Source of the DNA: JARRLC01 sp050290865
GTDB taxonomy: Bacteria; Pseudomonadota; Alphaproteobacteria; Rhizobiales; Rhodomicrobiaceae
Reading direction: 5' to 3'
Length of the DNA stretch: 64,000 bases
Assembly: GCA_050290865.1 (NCBI GenBank)
Contig: JBNKIW010000013.1
Coordinates: forward strand, 1-64,000
Positions within the stretch are counted from its first letter, which is position 1, and every line of letters starts with the position of its first letter. The notes under the pieces are model-generated. The model worked only from the letters and a program-made list of their open reading frames with translations, was not told the DNA's origin and searched no databases. Positions 23,865 through 33,351 of the stretch are shown here, in pieces. The position numbers and the translations under genes were made by a program.

Positions 23865-26030
23865 TCAGCGGAACCGCACGGTCACACGGTCCACGCGCCC
23901 CTCGGCGTCAATCACCGACAGCTGTGCGAAGCCCTCGCCCGATGGTGCCCAGTAAGCCTCGCGCCGGTGCGGCACGGCGTGGATCGGCGCGCCATTGACC
24001 AGCCATGTAAGGGGCAGGACCCCGCCTTCGGCCTTCAGCGCCACCGGTGAGGCGGCGCCGTCGGGCTCCCTGGCGAGTTCGATCTCAGCCCTGTCCGGCG
24101 GAAAGGCGATGTGAACCGGCGGATCGGGTCTCGCGCTCGCCGCCCGCATGGCCGCGCCGGGTTCCCGGAAATGCTGGAGCGGCGGCGGGAGCTCCGTCGT
24201 CGTGGTGTTCATCATGCCGCCGGGTGCTTGTGGAAAAGGCGCCCGCTCAGGACCGAGCTGCGCAAAAACATCGAACAGGAGCGGTGCCGCCGCCGTAATC
24301 CCCGTGAGCCCCGGTGTCGGCGTGCTGTCCGCCCGGCCGATCCACACGGCGACGGTGTGGCGGCCGTCGAACCCGGCGGCCCAGGCGTCGCGATAGCCGT
24401 AAGACGTGCCGGTCTTGAAGGCGATGCCTCCGCCCCTCCTGGCCAGGCGTGGAGGCGCGGCGCCGCGCAGAATATCGCTGACGTACCAGGCCGCGAGCGG
24501 CTGCAGGAGCGGCGGGCTGTCCGGCTCTGGCGCCCTTGCCCGCGCTCTCTCACTGTCGGCCTCCCGGTACCGATAATGCAGCCTGACGGGCACGCCGCCG
24601 CGCGCCAGCGCCGCGTAGAGGCTGACGAGATCTTCGAGCCGCAGTCCGACGCCGCCAAGCGCCACCGCCAGATTGCGCGGCACCTCGACGGCGGGTACGG
24701 CCTGCCGGAAGCGCGCCGAAAGACGCGCCGGAGAGATCCCCGCCAGCATCTTCACCGCCGGAATGTTCAGCGAGCGCTGCAGCGCCTGCCGCACCGTCAC
24801 CGTGCCGTGATAGATGTTGTCGAAATTCCGCGGCGCGTAGCGGCCGATTCGCCAGGGGCGGTCCTCGATGAGTGTTTCCGGATGGGCAAGCCCCGCCTCG
24901 AAGGCGAGACCGTAAATGAACGGTTTCAGCGCCGAGCCGGGCGAGCGCACCGCCAGCGTCATGTCGATGGGCCCGTTGCGGTCGCTGTCGAAATAGCCGG
25001 CCGATCCGACATCGGCGAGCACGTCCCCCGTCCCATGGTCGACGACCATGACGGCCGCCGAAAGCTTCGGTCCCGCCCGGGCCGTATGGCGCGCGGCCAG
25101 CGCCTCCACGCCCGCCTGAAGCCGGGCGTCGATCGTCAGGCGCACCTCGTTCGTCTTTGCGGAGCGGGCCTGCCGCTCGGCCAGATGAGCAGCGAGCACG
25201 GGAAAGCCATGGCGGACCTTCGGCACCGGCTGCTGCTTGGCGAAATCCGCTTCGGCGCGGCTGATGACGCCTGCTGCCGCGGCACGCTCGATGACGCGGT
25301 CGCGCGCGGTGCGGGCGGCGCCGGTATTCCTGTCCGGGCGGCGCCGTTCCGGAGACTGCGGCAGTGCCACCAGGAGCGCGGCCTCGGCGATGCTGAGCCG
25401 TCTGGGCTCCTTGCCGAAATAGGCGAGCGAGGCGGCACGCACGCCCTCGATATTGCCGCCGAAAGGCGCCAGCCGCAGATACAGTTCCAGGATTTCGCGC
25501 TTCGACAGCATCGCCTCGAGTTGCCATGCGCGGAAGACCTGCCCCACCTTGGCGACATAGGACCGGGTCGGGCGTTCGTCGAGCAGGCGCGCGGTCTGCA
25601 TCGTCAGCGTCGAGGCGCCGGAAATGGCGCGGCCATTGCTGATGAGCTGCCAGATGGCGCGGGCGAAAGCGCGGGTATCGACGCCGCCGTGGCTGTAGAA
25701 GCGCTTGTCCTCATAGGCGAGGAGCAGCGAGAAATAGCGCGAATCCACCTCGTCCGCGCGGGCAGGCAGGCGCCACAGGCCGCCGGAGGTCGTGAACGGG
25801 CGCAGGAGACGGCCGTCGCGCGCGGTGACGAGCCGGGAGGTTTCGCCCATGGCTTCGAAGGGCGGTGGCCCGAGCCAGGCGATCGCGCCGTAATAGGCGC
25901 CGGGGATGGCGAGGGCGAGCGCCAGCGTCGCGGCGGCTATGCGCGGCAGCCAGCGCCAGCGGGGCGCTGCGCGCAGGGTTTCGCGGATTTTCGCTCTCAG
26001 GTGCCCGATACGCATCAAACCATGATCCAT
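23865..26030 (-). CDS. pbpC: penicillin-binding protein 1C
   Basis: The 721-residue bifunctional enzyme has one membrane anchor near residues 30-50. A GT51 transglycosylase domain follows with the catalytic E in L-L-A-Y-E-D-K-R-F-Y-S-H-G-G, then T-M-Q-T-A-R-L-L. The transpeptidase domain carries S-P-G-S-A-L-K-P-F (SxxK), a S-L-N motif and K-T-G-T-S. A C-terminal PBP1C-type domain (about 90 residues) closes with Y-W-A-P-S-G-E-G-F-A. It polymerises glycan strands at the inner membrane; PBP1C is usually dispensable. It is downstream of the alpha-2-macroglobulin gene on the same strand, a widely conserved pairing. M6 is an alternative start. Confidence 0.95.
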   Translation of the reverse strand: MDHGLMRIGHLRAKIRETLRAAPRWRWLPRIAAATLALALAIPGAYYGAIAWLGPPPFEAMGETSRLVTARDGRLLRPFTTSGGLWRLPARADEVDSRYFSLLLAYEDKRFYSHGGVDTRAFARAIWQLISNGRAISGASTLTMQTARLLDERPTRSYVAKVGQVFRAWQLEAMLSKREILELYLRLAPFGGNIEGVRAASLAYFGKEPRRLSIAEAALLVALPQSPERRRPDRNTGAARTARDRVIERAAAAGVISRAEADFAKQQPVPKVRHGFPVLAAHLAERQARSAKTNEVRLTIDARLQAGVEALAARHTARAGPKLSAAVMVVDHGTGDVLADVGSAGYFDSDRNGPIDMTLAVRSPGSALKPFIYGLAFEAGLAHPETLIEDRPWRIGRYAPRNFDNIYHGTVTVRQALQRSLNIPAVKMLAGISPARLSARFRQAVPAVEVPRNLAVALGGVGLRLEDLVSLYAALARGGVPVRLHYRYREADSERARARAPEPDSPPLLQPLAAWYVSDILRGAAPPRLARRGGGIAFKTGTSYGYRDAWAAGFDGRHTVAVWIGRADSTPTPGLTGITAAAPLLFDVFAQLGPERAPFPQAPGGMMNTTTTELPPPLQHFREPGAAMRAASARPDPPVHIAFPPDRAEIELAREPDGAASPVALKAEGGVLPLTWLVNGAPIHAVPHRREAYWAPSGEGFAQLSVIDAEGRVDRVTVRFR

Positions 26031-26063
26031 TTCCTATGCGCCCCGCACGCGCCGGGGGAGAAC

Positions 26064-26092
26064 GGCCCCCCTCCTGCTGGAGGAGAGGGGCC
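26064..26092. repeat. GC-rich hairpin between the A2M and pbpC genes
   Basis: GGCCCC (26064-26069) pairs with GGGGCC (26087-26092), and CCTCC (26070-26074) with GGAGG (26079-26083), leaving a TGCT loop and an AGA bulge. It lies in the 164-bp gap between two same-strand genes and could cause partial termination or protect mRNA ends. Confidence 0.5.
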
Positions 26093-26194
26093 GCCCCCCG
26101 GGTGGGGGGAACGGACGGCATGCCGGCCCGTATCAAGGGGTGTGAGCCGGATGCCAAAGCTTCAGTCGCGGCGGCGCCGCGCGCGGTTCAAATC

Positions 26195-29100
26195 TCACCG
26201 CGAAATTTCTACCTTGCCCGGAGCGGTGCGCGCGAAGCGTTGCGGCCGGTACATATCCTCGACACGGGCGCCCGGATGCGTATAGCTGCCCGGTGCCACC
26301 GCCCGCATCACATAGGCCATCACGTATGTGGCGGGCTGCCGCTTATTGGCGTTGGTCTTCGAGTAGGACGCCGTGAAGCGGTCGTCGCGGAACGCCGTGT
26401 AGACGGGCGTTTCCTTCGTGTCCAGCCATGAGAAGGCCTTGATGTCGGTTCCCTTGATGAGTTTCGGGTTCTCGATCTCGAAGCCCGCGGGCAGACGGTC
26501 CTCGACGACGATGTGGCCGAGTTTCGACTCCGTCTCCTTCACTGTCAGCACGATGACGACACGGTCGTTCTGCTTCACCTTCTCCAACTGCACCTCCTTG
26601 CCGTCTGGCGCGTAGGCCTTGCGCTCAATGGTGAAACCGGCGGAAGAGGCAGGCTCCGGCGTGACCGAATCGCCGTTGATCAGCACCGAGGCCGTGATGG
26701 CCTGCGCGCCGGGATTCTTCACCGTGAAGCCTTGCGCCAGATCGGCGGCCCTCAGCACGCGGCGAATGGTGCCTTGCTCGGTCTTGCCATTCACATCCAG
26801 CGGCTCGCGCGACCGGTCCATGAGCGACTTCGCCGCCAGAAGGAGCCACGCGTCTTCCTGTGTGCTGGTGTGGCTGCGCGCGGCGCGGCGGCGGGAGACA
26901 TCGGCCAGAAGCGGCGTCACAGCCCGTGGCATCAGTCTGGCTTCCGAGACGAGGGCGAGCGTCGCGGCACTGTCGCGCAAGGATGTACCGAAATCGAGCC
27001 GCAATGACGCCGCGACGACGTCGCGGTCCGGTTTGATGCGCGCGATTGCCGTGGTGAAGGCCCGTTCCGCGCGTTCCTTGTCGCCGGACATCGCCAACGC
27101 CGCACCCAGTTGGGACTGCGCCAGGGGCGTGGCGAAGTCGTCCAGCTTCTCGTCCGCGTAATAGCGCAGATCGCCGGCGACACCACGGCCCGCGCGTGCC
27201 AGCACGTACAAGGCGTAGGCCAGTTCCTCGCCGCCCTTCTGGAAGTCCTCGATGGCGGCTACGGCGTTCTTGAGGCGGTCGAGCGCGGTTTCCAGCACGC
27301 GCGAGCGCACCTTGTAGCCCTTCTCCTGCGCGCGGACGAGGAAGTCCGTGACATAGGCGGTCAGCCACAGGTCGTAGCGCCCGCTGCTGCCCCACATACC
27401 GAACGAACCGCTGGAATCCTGCATCAATGCCAGCCGTTCGATGGCACGCCGGACACGGGCCTTTGAGCCCTTGTCACCCGCGAGACCGCTCGCGTCCGCC
27501 ACCTCGTTGAGATAGAGGAGCGGCAGCGCGCGGCTCGTCGTCTGTTCCGCGCAGCCGAAGGGGTAGCGGTCGAGCGACAGGAGCAGGCCCGGCACGTCGA
27601 GCGTGGCGTTGGCGCCTGCGCTCAGCGTGACCCTCTCGGTGCCGGGGATGAGGTCTGTAATGAGATCGGAGGTCAGCTTCAGCGAGCCGGTGTGCGCGGC
27701 AAGCGTGGCGATGGACCGGCGGCTGACATTCGGCGCGGCGGGGTCGATGGTGAATTTGTAGGAACGTTCGACCGCCAGCCCGTCAGGACCGGCCAGCGCG
27801 ACCTTCACCGAAGCGTCACCCAGTTCGGCGGCGGTGAGAGGCAGCGTCAGGCTCTTGCGCTCCGCCGCTGCGAGGTGGAAGCTCCGCTTCGCCGCGTCGC
27901 CGGGGAGTGTCACGCCGCCGTCTGCCTGCGTGGTCAGTTCGTACTGACCGGCGGGGCCTTCGACATTCGCCACGCTGAGGTGAAGCTCCGACTTGTCGCC
28001 GATGATCAGGAATTTCGGCGGCGTGCCCTGGACGACAACCGGGTCGCGGATGACGATGTTCCTCGTGCCGCTGCCGAGTTTCGTTCCGCTCCAGGCGGCC
28101 GCCATGACGCGCAGCGTGCCGTCGAAAGCGGGGATGTCGAATGCCACTTCGGCCTTGCCATTATCGTCCACCTCGACGATGCCGGAATAGAGCGCGACCG
28201 GCTCGGCGTTCAGCGGGCGGCCGGCCATCGCCATGCCGCCATCGCCGCCGGAGCGGATCGTGCCGCGGATGCCCTGCATGCCGTCGATCAGCTTGCCGTA
28301 AAGGTCGCGGATTTCCGTGCCGAGGCGGCGCTGGCCGTAGAAATATTTGTCGGGCCGCGGCGGGCGGTAGCCGGTGAGGTTGAGAATGCCGACATCGACC
28401 GCGGCGACCGTCACCCGCGCCTTCTCGCCCGACGACAGGCCGGTGAGCGTCACCGGGATGGTGAGGCGCGTATTCGGCCGGGCCTTCGCCGGCAGGCCGA
28501 GCGAGACGCCGAGCGTGCGGGCGCTGGCGTCATAACCGAGCCATTTCACACCGATGGCGCGGCTGGGCATGCGCTTGGCGCCGGCATCCATGGGCCGGTA
28601 CAGCTCGGCAAGCACATAGGCGCCCGGTCCCCAGTCCTGGCCGACCTTGAACGAGGCCGACGTGCCGGACGCCGGAACGTCGAGCATCTGCATGGCCAGC
28701 ATCCTGTCGCTGACGACGGTGACGATCGCCTTGCCCGCCATGCGTGGCTGGATCTGGACCTTCACCTCGTCACCCGGCTTGTAGGATGGCTTGTCGAGGG
28801 CGAGGTCGAGAATGTCGGGCGTGTCCGCGGCCTCGGAAACATACCAGCCCGCATAGAAGCTGGAGGACGCGGGCAGCGCCTGCATGCCCGGCGCCGTCAC
28901 TTCCAGACGGTAATGCCCATATTCGACCGGCACGCTGACGCGTGCGGGTTTGTCTGCGCCGACGTCGATGGTGCCATCGGCGATCTTGCGCGGGAAGACG
29001 GTGTGCTCATACTGCCAGCGGCCGTCGCGGTTGTACCATTGATAGCGCGTCTCCAGCCGCGATATTTCCCAGACGAGGCCCTTCATCGCGGCAGGCTTGC

Positions 29101-31465
29101 CGTCGCGGCCGAGGACGACGATGTCGAAGGCAGCGGGGGCGCCCTCCTCGGTGTGGTCGCCCTTGAAGGCAGGTTTCAGGCCGATGAACGGCTTGGCGGG
29201 TTGCACGTCGAAGCGGGTGGTGCGGGCCAGGACGCGGCCGCTCGGCTCGCGCATGCGCACGACGAGTTCGGCTTCGAGCTGTTTCGAGGTCTGTGCGAGG
29301 TCGGGCAGCGACGCCTTGATTTCGGCTACGCCTTTGGCGTCCGTGGAGGGCAGGTTTTCGAGCGGCTTGCGCTGCGGCGCGAATGTCTCATCCTCCAGGC
29401 CGAACTTATAGCCTTTGTAGCCCTCAAGGACTGCCGTGCGCGGCCGGACGTTGATCTCGCCCTCCAGCACGAGATGCGCAGCAGGAGCACCGTAAAGATA
29501 GCGGCCCTCCACTTTCACCGCCGCCGGCGAGCCGGTGCCGATGACCGGCTTGGCGGGCGTGAGCGTCATCTCCAGCCGCTCGGGCGTATAGTCCTCGACG
29601 AGGATGGCGGTTTGCCCGATCATCGCGCCCTTCGGGTCGGCATAGGCGTTGACACGCCATGTGCCGGTCATCGCGGTCTGTGGGATGGGCAGGGTCAGGC
29701 TGCGGCCGCCGTCGCCCTCGTCCTTGAGAAGCTGGCGGACGTGCTCCACGCCATCGGGGCGCAGAACCTTCAGCGTCAGCGGGACGCCATGCGCCGCCTT
29801 GCCCGCGGCGTCGCGCAGGAGGGCGGTCACATAAGCATTTTCGCCCGGACGGTAGACGCCGCGCTCGGCGAAGACCTGGGCATCGAGCGGCCCGGGCGAC
29901 TGGCGGCCGCCGACCCCACGGTCGGACAGGTCGAACGCGGCTTTCGAAACATCGAGGAACCCGTAATCGCCGTTGCCGTCGCGCGCCACCACCATCACCG
30001 GCGCCATGCCGCCCTGGCCGCGCGTCAGGCCGCTGTCGAAGCGGACATAACCGTCAGGGGAGGTCCTGGCCGTGCCGAGCACTTCATTGTTGCGGGCGAT
30101 CAGGCGCACCTCGACATCGGATTTCGGCGTCGCATCGGCCAGCGAGCGCAGGAAGACATGCACGCCGTCGGCGCCGTTCATCGCGGTCAGCCCCAGATCG
30201 GAGACCACGAACCACTGAGTCGCGCGCGCACCGTAATCGCTGCTGCTGTAGCCATTGCCGTCGTTCTCGGCGGATTTCTGCCTGCCGTCATCCGGCTGGC
30301 CGGTCATGACATACAGGCCGGGCTTCAGATTGGGCAGCAACTCGTCGATCGGGAAGGCGACCGTGACCTCTTCATTGAGCTTGCCTTTGACCGGCATGGT
30401 GCCGGTCCAGAGTAGCTGCCCCTTGGCGTTCTTGAGGCGTGTCGCGGTCCAGCCCGCGATCTGTTGAGCGAAGTTGCCGTCGAGCACTTCCTGCACGAGG
30501 CGCCGGTCGCCGATCGAGTAGATTTCGATCTTCACCGCCTTGGTGTTGATGGCCGTGACCGGGACACCCTGCTGGCCGGTACGCGGCAGGACATAACTGT
30601 TGTTGCCCATGCGGACGGTGGGCTTGCGGTCGCGGATATAGACCGTCAGTTCGACGGTCTTGGGGAGATTCTCTTCGACGGCCGACGGCAGACCTTCGCG
30701 GACTTTGATCTTGTAGCGGCGCCCGTGGAGGAGTTCCTCGATGCACAGCTGGCTGTGTTCGGCGCGCACGCCAGCCGGGTCGGCGCCGTCGACGGAGATG
30801 AATTTGGCGAAATCGATACGGCCATGCACGAGATCCTCGGAGAATTGGACGCACAGGCGCGGGCTCGCGGTGTCGGAGTCCACCCGGTAGTTGAGCATCC
30901 GGAAACCGCGTTCGGCGCGGAGTTTGGTGTAGGCTTCGCGGATCTCCGCGTTTTCCTGTAGAGTCAGGCTCTCACGGTAGGCGTTGAGTGCGGGTCGCCA
31001 TAGCGAGCGCCCGGCGTTTCCCTGCGCGAGAGCGGCGAGTGCTTTGGCCTTTTCGGCGTCGGTGGCGGCGCGCTGGTACGCGATATAGGCGGCTGAGGAA
31101 GCATTGCGGAGAAAGGCGCGTTTTTCCCTGTTGTTCTTCGACTGGATCGCCAGATAGGCGCGGGCGAGAGCCAGCCAGGTGCCGGCGGCCTCCTTATCCA
31201 GCATGGCGGAGGAGGCGAAGTAGCCGGTCGCCGCGCGCGGATTGTTGGCCTTCATGGCCGCCTCGCCCTTCTTCTTCCACCCCTTCGCGGTGTTTCCGGC
31301 CGTGGGCCACTGTTCGCGCAAATACGCCTCAAACGCGCGCGACGCCTGCTCGGCGGAGTGATCTGCGAAAGGAAGATGCCCTTGCGCCGCACTCGCGGAG
31401 GCGGAAAGCGCATGCAGGAACAGGGCGGCGCATACGAAGGCGACGGCGCGTAAGAGAGAGGTCAT
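26195..31465 (-). CDS. bacterial alpha-2-macroglobulin with thioester motif
   Basis: The 1756-residue protein has an N-terminal signal peptide (A-F-V-C-A-A-L-F-L-H-A-L), a helical repeat region to about 190, and then the string of macroglobulin beta-domains. A bait-like stretch follows, and the thioester site G-C-A-E-Q lies near residue 1303 (about 27546-27560). The C-terminal receptor-like domain contains L-P-A-G-F-E-I-E-N-P. Such proteins trap proteases that enter the periplasm, and the adjacent pbpC would repair the wall. The signal peptide shows no lipobox, unlike the lipidated E. coli homologue, so this one may be soluble in the periplasm or exported. A long inverted repeat lies in its leader. 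Confidence 0.93.
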   Translation of the reverse strand: MTSLLRAVAFVCAALFLHALSASASAAQGHLPFADHSAEQASRAFEAYLREQWPTAGNTAKGWKKKGEAAMKANNPRAATGYFASSAMLDKEAAGTWLALARAYLAIQSKNNREKRAFLRNASSAAYIAYQRAATDAEKAKALAALAQGNAGRSLWRPALNAYRESLTLQENAEIREAYTKLRAERGFRMLNYRVDSDTASPRLCVQFSEDLVHGRIDFAKFISVDGADPAGVRAEHSQLCIEELLHGRRYKIKVREGLPSAVEENLPKTVELTVYIRDRKPTVRMGNNSYVLPRTGQQGVPVTAINTKAVKIEIYSIGDRRLVQEVLDGNFAQQIAGWTATRLKNAKGQLLWTGTMPVKGKLNEEVTVAFPIDELLPNLKPGLYVMTGQPDDGRQKSAENDGNGYSSSDYGARATQWFVVSDLGLTAMNGADGVHVFLRSLADATPKSDVEVRLIARNNEVLGTARTSPDGYVRFDSGLTRGQGGMAPVMVVARDGNGDYGFLDVSKAAFDLSDRGVGGRQSPGPLDAQVFAERGVYRPGENAYVTALLRDAAGKAAHGVPLTLKVLRPDGVEHVRQLLKDEGDGGRSLTLPIPQTAMTGTWRVNAYADPKGAMIGQTAILVEDYTPERLEMTLTPAKPVIGTGSPAAVKVEGRYLYGAPAAHLVLEGEINVRPRTAVLEGYKGYKFGLEDETFAPQRKPLENLPSTDAKGVAEIKASLPDLAQTSKQLEAELVVRMREPSGRVLARTTRFDVQPAKPFIGLKPAFKGDHTEEGAPAAFDIVVLGRDGKPAAMKGLVWEISRLETRYQWYNRDGRWQYEHTVFPRKIADGTIDVGADKPARVSVPVEYGHYRLEVTAPGMQALPASSSFYAGWYVSEAADTPDILDLALDKPSYKPGDEVKVQIQPRMAGKAIVTVVSDRMLAMQMLDVPASGTSASFKVGQDWGPGAYVLAELYRPMDAGAKRMPSRAIGVKWLGYDASARTLGVSLGLPAKARPNTRLTIPVTLTGLSSGEKARVTVAAVDVGILNLTGYRPPRPDKYFYGQRRLGTEIRDLYGKLIDGMQGIRGTIRSGGDGGMAMAGRPLNAEPVALYSGIVEVDDNGKAEVAFDIPAFDGTLRVMAAAWSGTKLGSGTRNIVIRDPVVVQGTPPKFLIIGDKSELHLSVANVEGPAGQYELTTQADGGVTLPGDAAKRSFHLAAAERKSLTLPLTAAELGDASVKVALAGPDGLAVERSYKFTIDPAAPNVSRRSIATLAAHTGSLKLTSDLITDLIPGTERVTLSAGANATLDVPGLLLSLDRYPFGCAEQTTSRALPLLYLNEVADASGLAGDKGSKARVRRAIERLALMQDSSGSFGMWGSSGRYDLWLTAYVTDFLVRAQEKGYKVRSRVLETALDRLKNAVAAIEDFQKGGEELAYALYVLARAGRGVAGDLRYYADEKLDDFATPLAQSQLGAALAMSGDKERAERAFTTAIARIKPDRDVVAASLRLDFGTSLRDSAATLALVSEARLMPRAVTPLLADVSRRRAARSHTSTQEDAWLLLAAKSLMDRSREPLDVNGKTEQGTIRRVLRAADLAQGFTVKNPGAQAITASVLINGDSVTPEPASSAGFTIERKAYAPDGKEVQLEKVKQNDRVVIVLTVKETESKLGHIVVEDRLPAGFEIENPKLIKGTDIKAFSWLDTKETPVYTAFRDDRFTASYSKTNANKRQPATYVMAYVMRAVAPGSYTHPGARVEDMYRPQRFARTAPGKVEISR

Positions 31466-31491
31466 GGAAACTCCCCGGAAGTTGGAAATCT

Positions 31492-31540
31492 GCCGCTTGT
31501 TGGGGACGGGAATGTGCGCGGAACATGGCCCCCAAGCGGC
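31492..31540 (-). repeat. inverted repeat in the leader of the A2M gene
   Basis: GCCGCTTG (31492-31499) is the exact complement of CAAGCGGC (31533-31540). The interval holds an inner GGGG/CCCC pair and an ATGT/ACAT pair, so the 49-nt transcript segment can fold into a long imperfect hairpin ending 26 bases before the start codon of the reverse-strand gene. It may affect translation of the macroglobulin. Confidence 0.45.
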
Positions 31541-31847
31541 AGGATATGGAAAATTGGACGAAAGTCCATGCTGGAGGGGACCTTATCCTGCAACAGATGA
31601 ACCGCGCTACAACGGCTGTGGCGGACAGGCGCGGAAAATGGCGCAGCAAAACGCAAAAAATCGCCAGGATCGCCCCCCGGCCCGCATTCCATCGGACTTT
31701 TTCGCATGCTCGCCGATCGCTTTCCGGCAACACAGCCGCCCTGGCATTTGCGTTGATAAACGAACGGCAAGGCTATCGGGGACGCTTTATGTCTCGTAAT
31801 AGCACTGCTATACCGCAGGGCATCAAAACACTTGGACCGTTATCACC
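31541..31847. other. divergent intergenic region between A2M and dapB
   Basis: About 300 bases that must hold the promoters of dapB and of the macroglobulin gene. A TGGAC-GAAA-GTCCA mini-hairpin is at 31555-31568. No specific promoter elements can be assigned by eye. Confidence 0.35.
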
Positions 31848-32645
31848 ATGAAACTTGCCATAATGGGAGCCGCAGGGCGGATGGGGAAGACGCTCGTCCG
31901 CGTGATCCACGAAATGCCGAACTGCCAGATCTCCGGCGGCACCGAACCGCCCGGCTCGGCGTTCGTTGGCGCCGATATCGGCGAGGTGGCAGGCGTGGGG
32001 ACGCTCGGCATTCCGATTACCGCCGATCCGCTGGAGCTGTTCATCAAGTCCGAGGGTGTTCTCGACTTCACCTCGCCGGATGCCACGGTCGAGCATGCCG
32101 GGCTTGCCGCGCAGGCGCGCATCGTCCATGTCATCGGCACGACCGGCTTCGCGCCGCACCATGAAGACCCGATCTTCGCCGCTGCCCGCCACGCCACGGT
32201 CATCAAATCCGGTAATATGAGCCTGGGCGTCAATCTGCTCGCGGGCCTAGTGAAGAAGGCCGCCGAGGCGCTCGGCCCCGATTTCGATATCGAAATCATG
32301 GAGATGCATCACCGGATGAAGGTCGATGCGCCGTCGGGCACCGCGCTGCTGCTCGGACGCGCCGCCGCCGAGGGCCGCCACATCGCGCTGGAGGAGCATT
32401 CCGTGCGCGTTCGCGACGGGCACACCGGCGTGCGCCCGCGCGGCGATATCGGCTTTGCGACGCTTCGCGGCGGCGACGTCGTGGGCGAGCATACGGTAAT
32501 GTTTGCCGGACATGGCGAGCGGCTCGAACTCACGCACCGCGCCACCGACCGGCAGATCTTTGCGCGCGGCGCGGTCGCGGCGGCGCTGTGGGGGCGGGGC
32601 AAGCCGCCGGGCGTCTATTCGATGCAGGACGTGCTCGGGATTTAG
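31848..32645 (+). CDS. dapB: 4-hydroxy-tetrahydrodipicolinate reductase
   Basis: The 265-residue protein has the N-terminal nucleotide-binding motif I-M-G-A-A-G-R-M-G-K-T-L and the catalytic/substrate segment E-I-M-E-M-H-H-R-M-K-V-D-A-P-S-G-T-A with its His-His and Lys. A conserved C-terminal G-V-Y-S-M-Q-D-V-L follows. It catalyses the NAD(P)H-dependent second step of the diaminopimelate/lysine pathway in the cytoplasm. gpmA follows after 23 bases. Confidence 0.96.
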   Translation: MKLAIMGAAGRMGKTLVRVIHEMPNCQISGGTEPPGSAFVGADIGEVAGVGTLGIPITADPLELFIKSEGVLDFTSPDATVEHAGLAAQARIVHVIGTTGFAPHHEDPIFAAARHATVIKSGNMSLGVNLLAGLVKKAAEALGPDFDIEIMEMHHRMKVDAPSGTALLLGRAAAEGRHIALEEHSVRVRDGHTGVRPRGDIGFATLRGGDVVGEHTVMFAGHGERLELTHRATDRQIFARGAVAAALWGRGKPPGVYSMQDVLGI

Positions 32646-32668
32646 GTTTGGAGACGGAAGGCAGCTTC

Positions 32669-33292
32669 ATGGACAATGTTCTGGTACTGGTGCGTCACGG
32701 TGAAAGCGAGTGGAACAAGCTCAACCTCTTCACCGGCTGGCGCGATGTCGATCTGTCGGAGACCGGGGTGGCCGAGGCGAAGCGCGCAGGGCTGGCGCTG
32801 AAGGAAGGGAATTTCCACTTCGACGTCGCGTTCACCAGCGCATTGAAGCGCGCGCAGCGCACGCTCGACATCATTCTGGAGGAAATCGGCCAGACCGGCC
32901 TCCTCACACACAAGGATCAGGCACTGAACGAGCGCGACTACGGCGATCTGGTCGGCATGAACAAGGACGACGCCCGCAAGCGCTGGGGCGACGAGCAGGT
33001 TCATATCTGGCGCCGTTCCTATGACATCGCGCCTCCCGGCGGCGAAAGCCTGAAAGACACCGCCGCGCGGGTGCTGCCCTATTTCGAGAGCCGCATTCTG
33101 CCCGACATGCTGGCAGGCAAGAATATCATCGTCGCCGCCCACGGCAATTCGCTGCGCGCGCTGGTGATGAAGCTCGAGCGGCTCACGCAGGAGGAGGTTC
33201 TCAAGCTCAATCTTGCCACGGGCGTGCCGCTGGTCTACCGGCTGAATGCCGACGAAACGGTGGCGGAGAAGCGTATCCTCACGCACGAATAG
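32669..33292 (+). CDS. gpmA: 2,3-bisphosphoglycerate-dependent phosphoglycerate mutase
   Basis: The 207-residue protein contains the phosphoenzyme motif L-V-R-H-G-E-S-E-W-N near the N-terminus, R-A-Q-R-T-L-D, E-R-D-Y-G-D-L, W-R-R-S-Y-D-I-A-P-P-G-G-E-S-L and the second catalytic His in A-A-H-G-N-S-L-R-A. It interconverts 3- and 2-phosphoglycerate in glycolysis and gluconeogenesis. It is shorter than the 250-residue E. coli GpmA but of normal length for alphaproteobacteria. The start 23 bases after dapB is preceded by GGAAGG. Confidence 0.95.
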   Translation: MDNVLVLVRHGESEWNKLNLFTGWRDVDLSETGVAEAKRAGLALKEGNFHFDVAFTSALKRAQRTLDIILEEIGQTGLLTHKDQALNERDYGDLVGMNKDDARKRWGDEQVHIWRRSYDIAPPGGESLKDTAARVLPYFESRILPDMLAGKNIIVAAHGNSLRALVMKLERLTQEEVLKLNLATGVPLVYRLNADETVAEKRILTHE

Positions 33293-33315
33293 GCTGGGGT
33301 CGCTGGCCCGTAGCA

Positions 33316-33331
33316 CCGGCTGGCGAGCCGG
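33316..33331. terminator. possible bidirectional terminator hairpin
   Basis: CCGGCT (33316-33321) pairs with AGCCGG (33326-33331) around GGCG, between the convergent gpmA and iclR-type genes. The following tract is pyrimidine-rich but has no real T-run, so the call is tentative. Confidence 0.4.
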
Positions 33332-33351
33332 CCTCCGTCTGCTAACCGTCC

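Noticed and set aside
24111..26285. 724-codon open frame on the + strand opposite pbpC
   Set aside because: Antisense by-product of a GC-rich gene; composition is random Arg/Gly/Ala-rich and no domain is present, while the reverse strand encodes a complete PBP1C.
27692..30415. 907-codon open frame on the + strand opposite the A2M gene
   Set aside because: Mirror frame of the macroglobulin coding sequence without any family features.
31555..31580. GACGAAAGTCC stretch reminiscent of the conserved start of RNase P RNA
   Set aside because: Only a short hairpin with a GAAA loop matches; the rest of RNase P RNA is missing in both directions.
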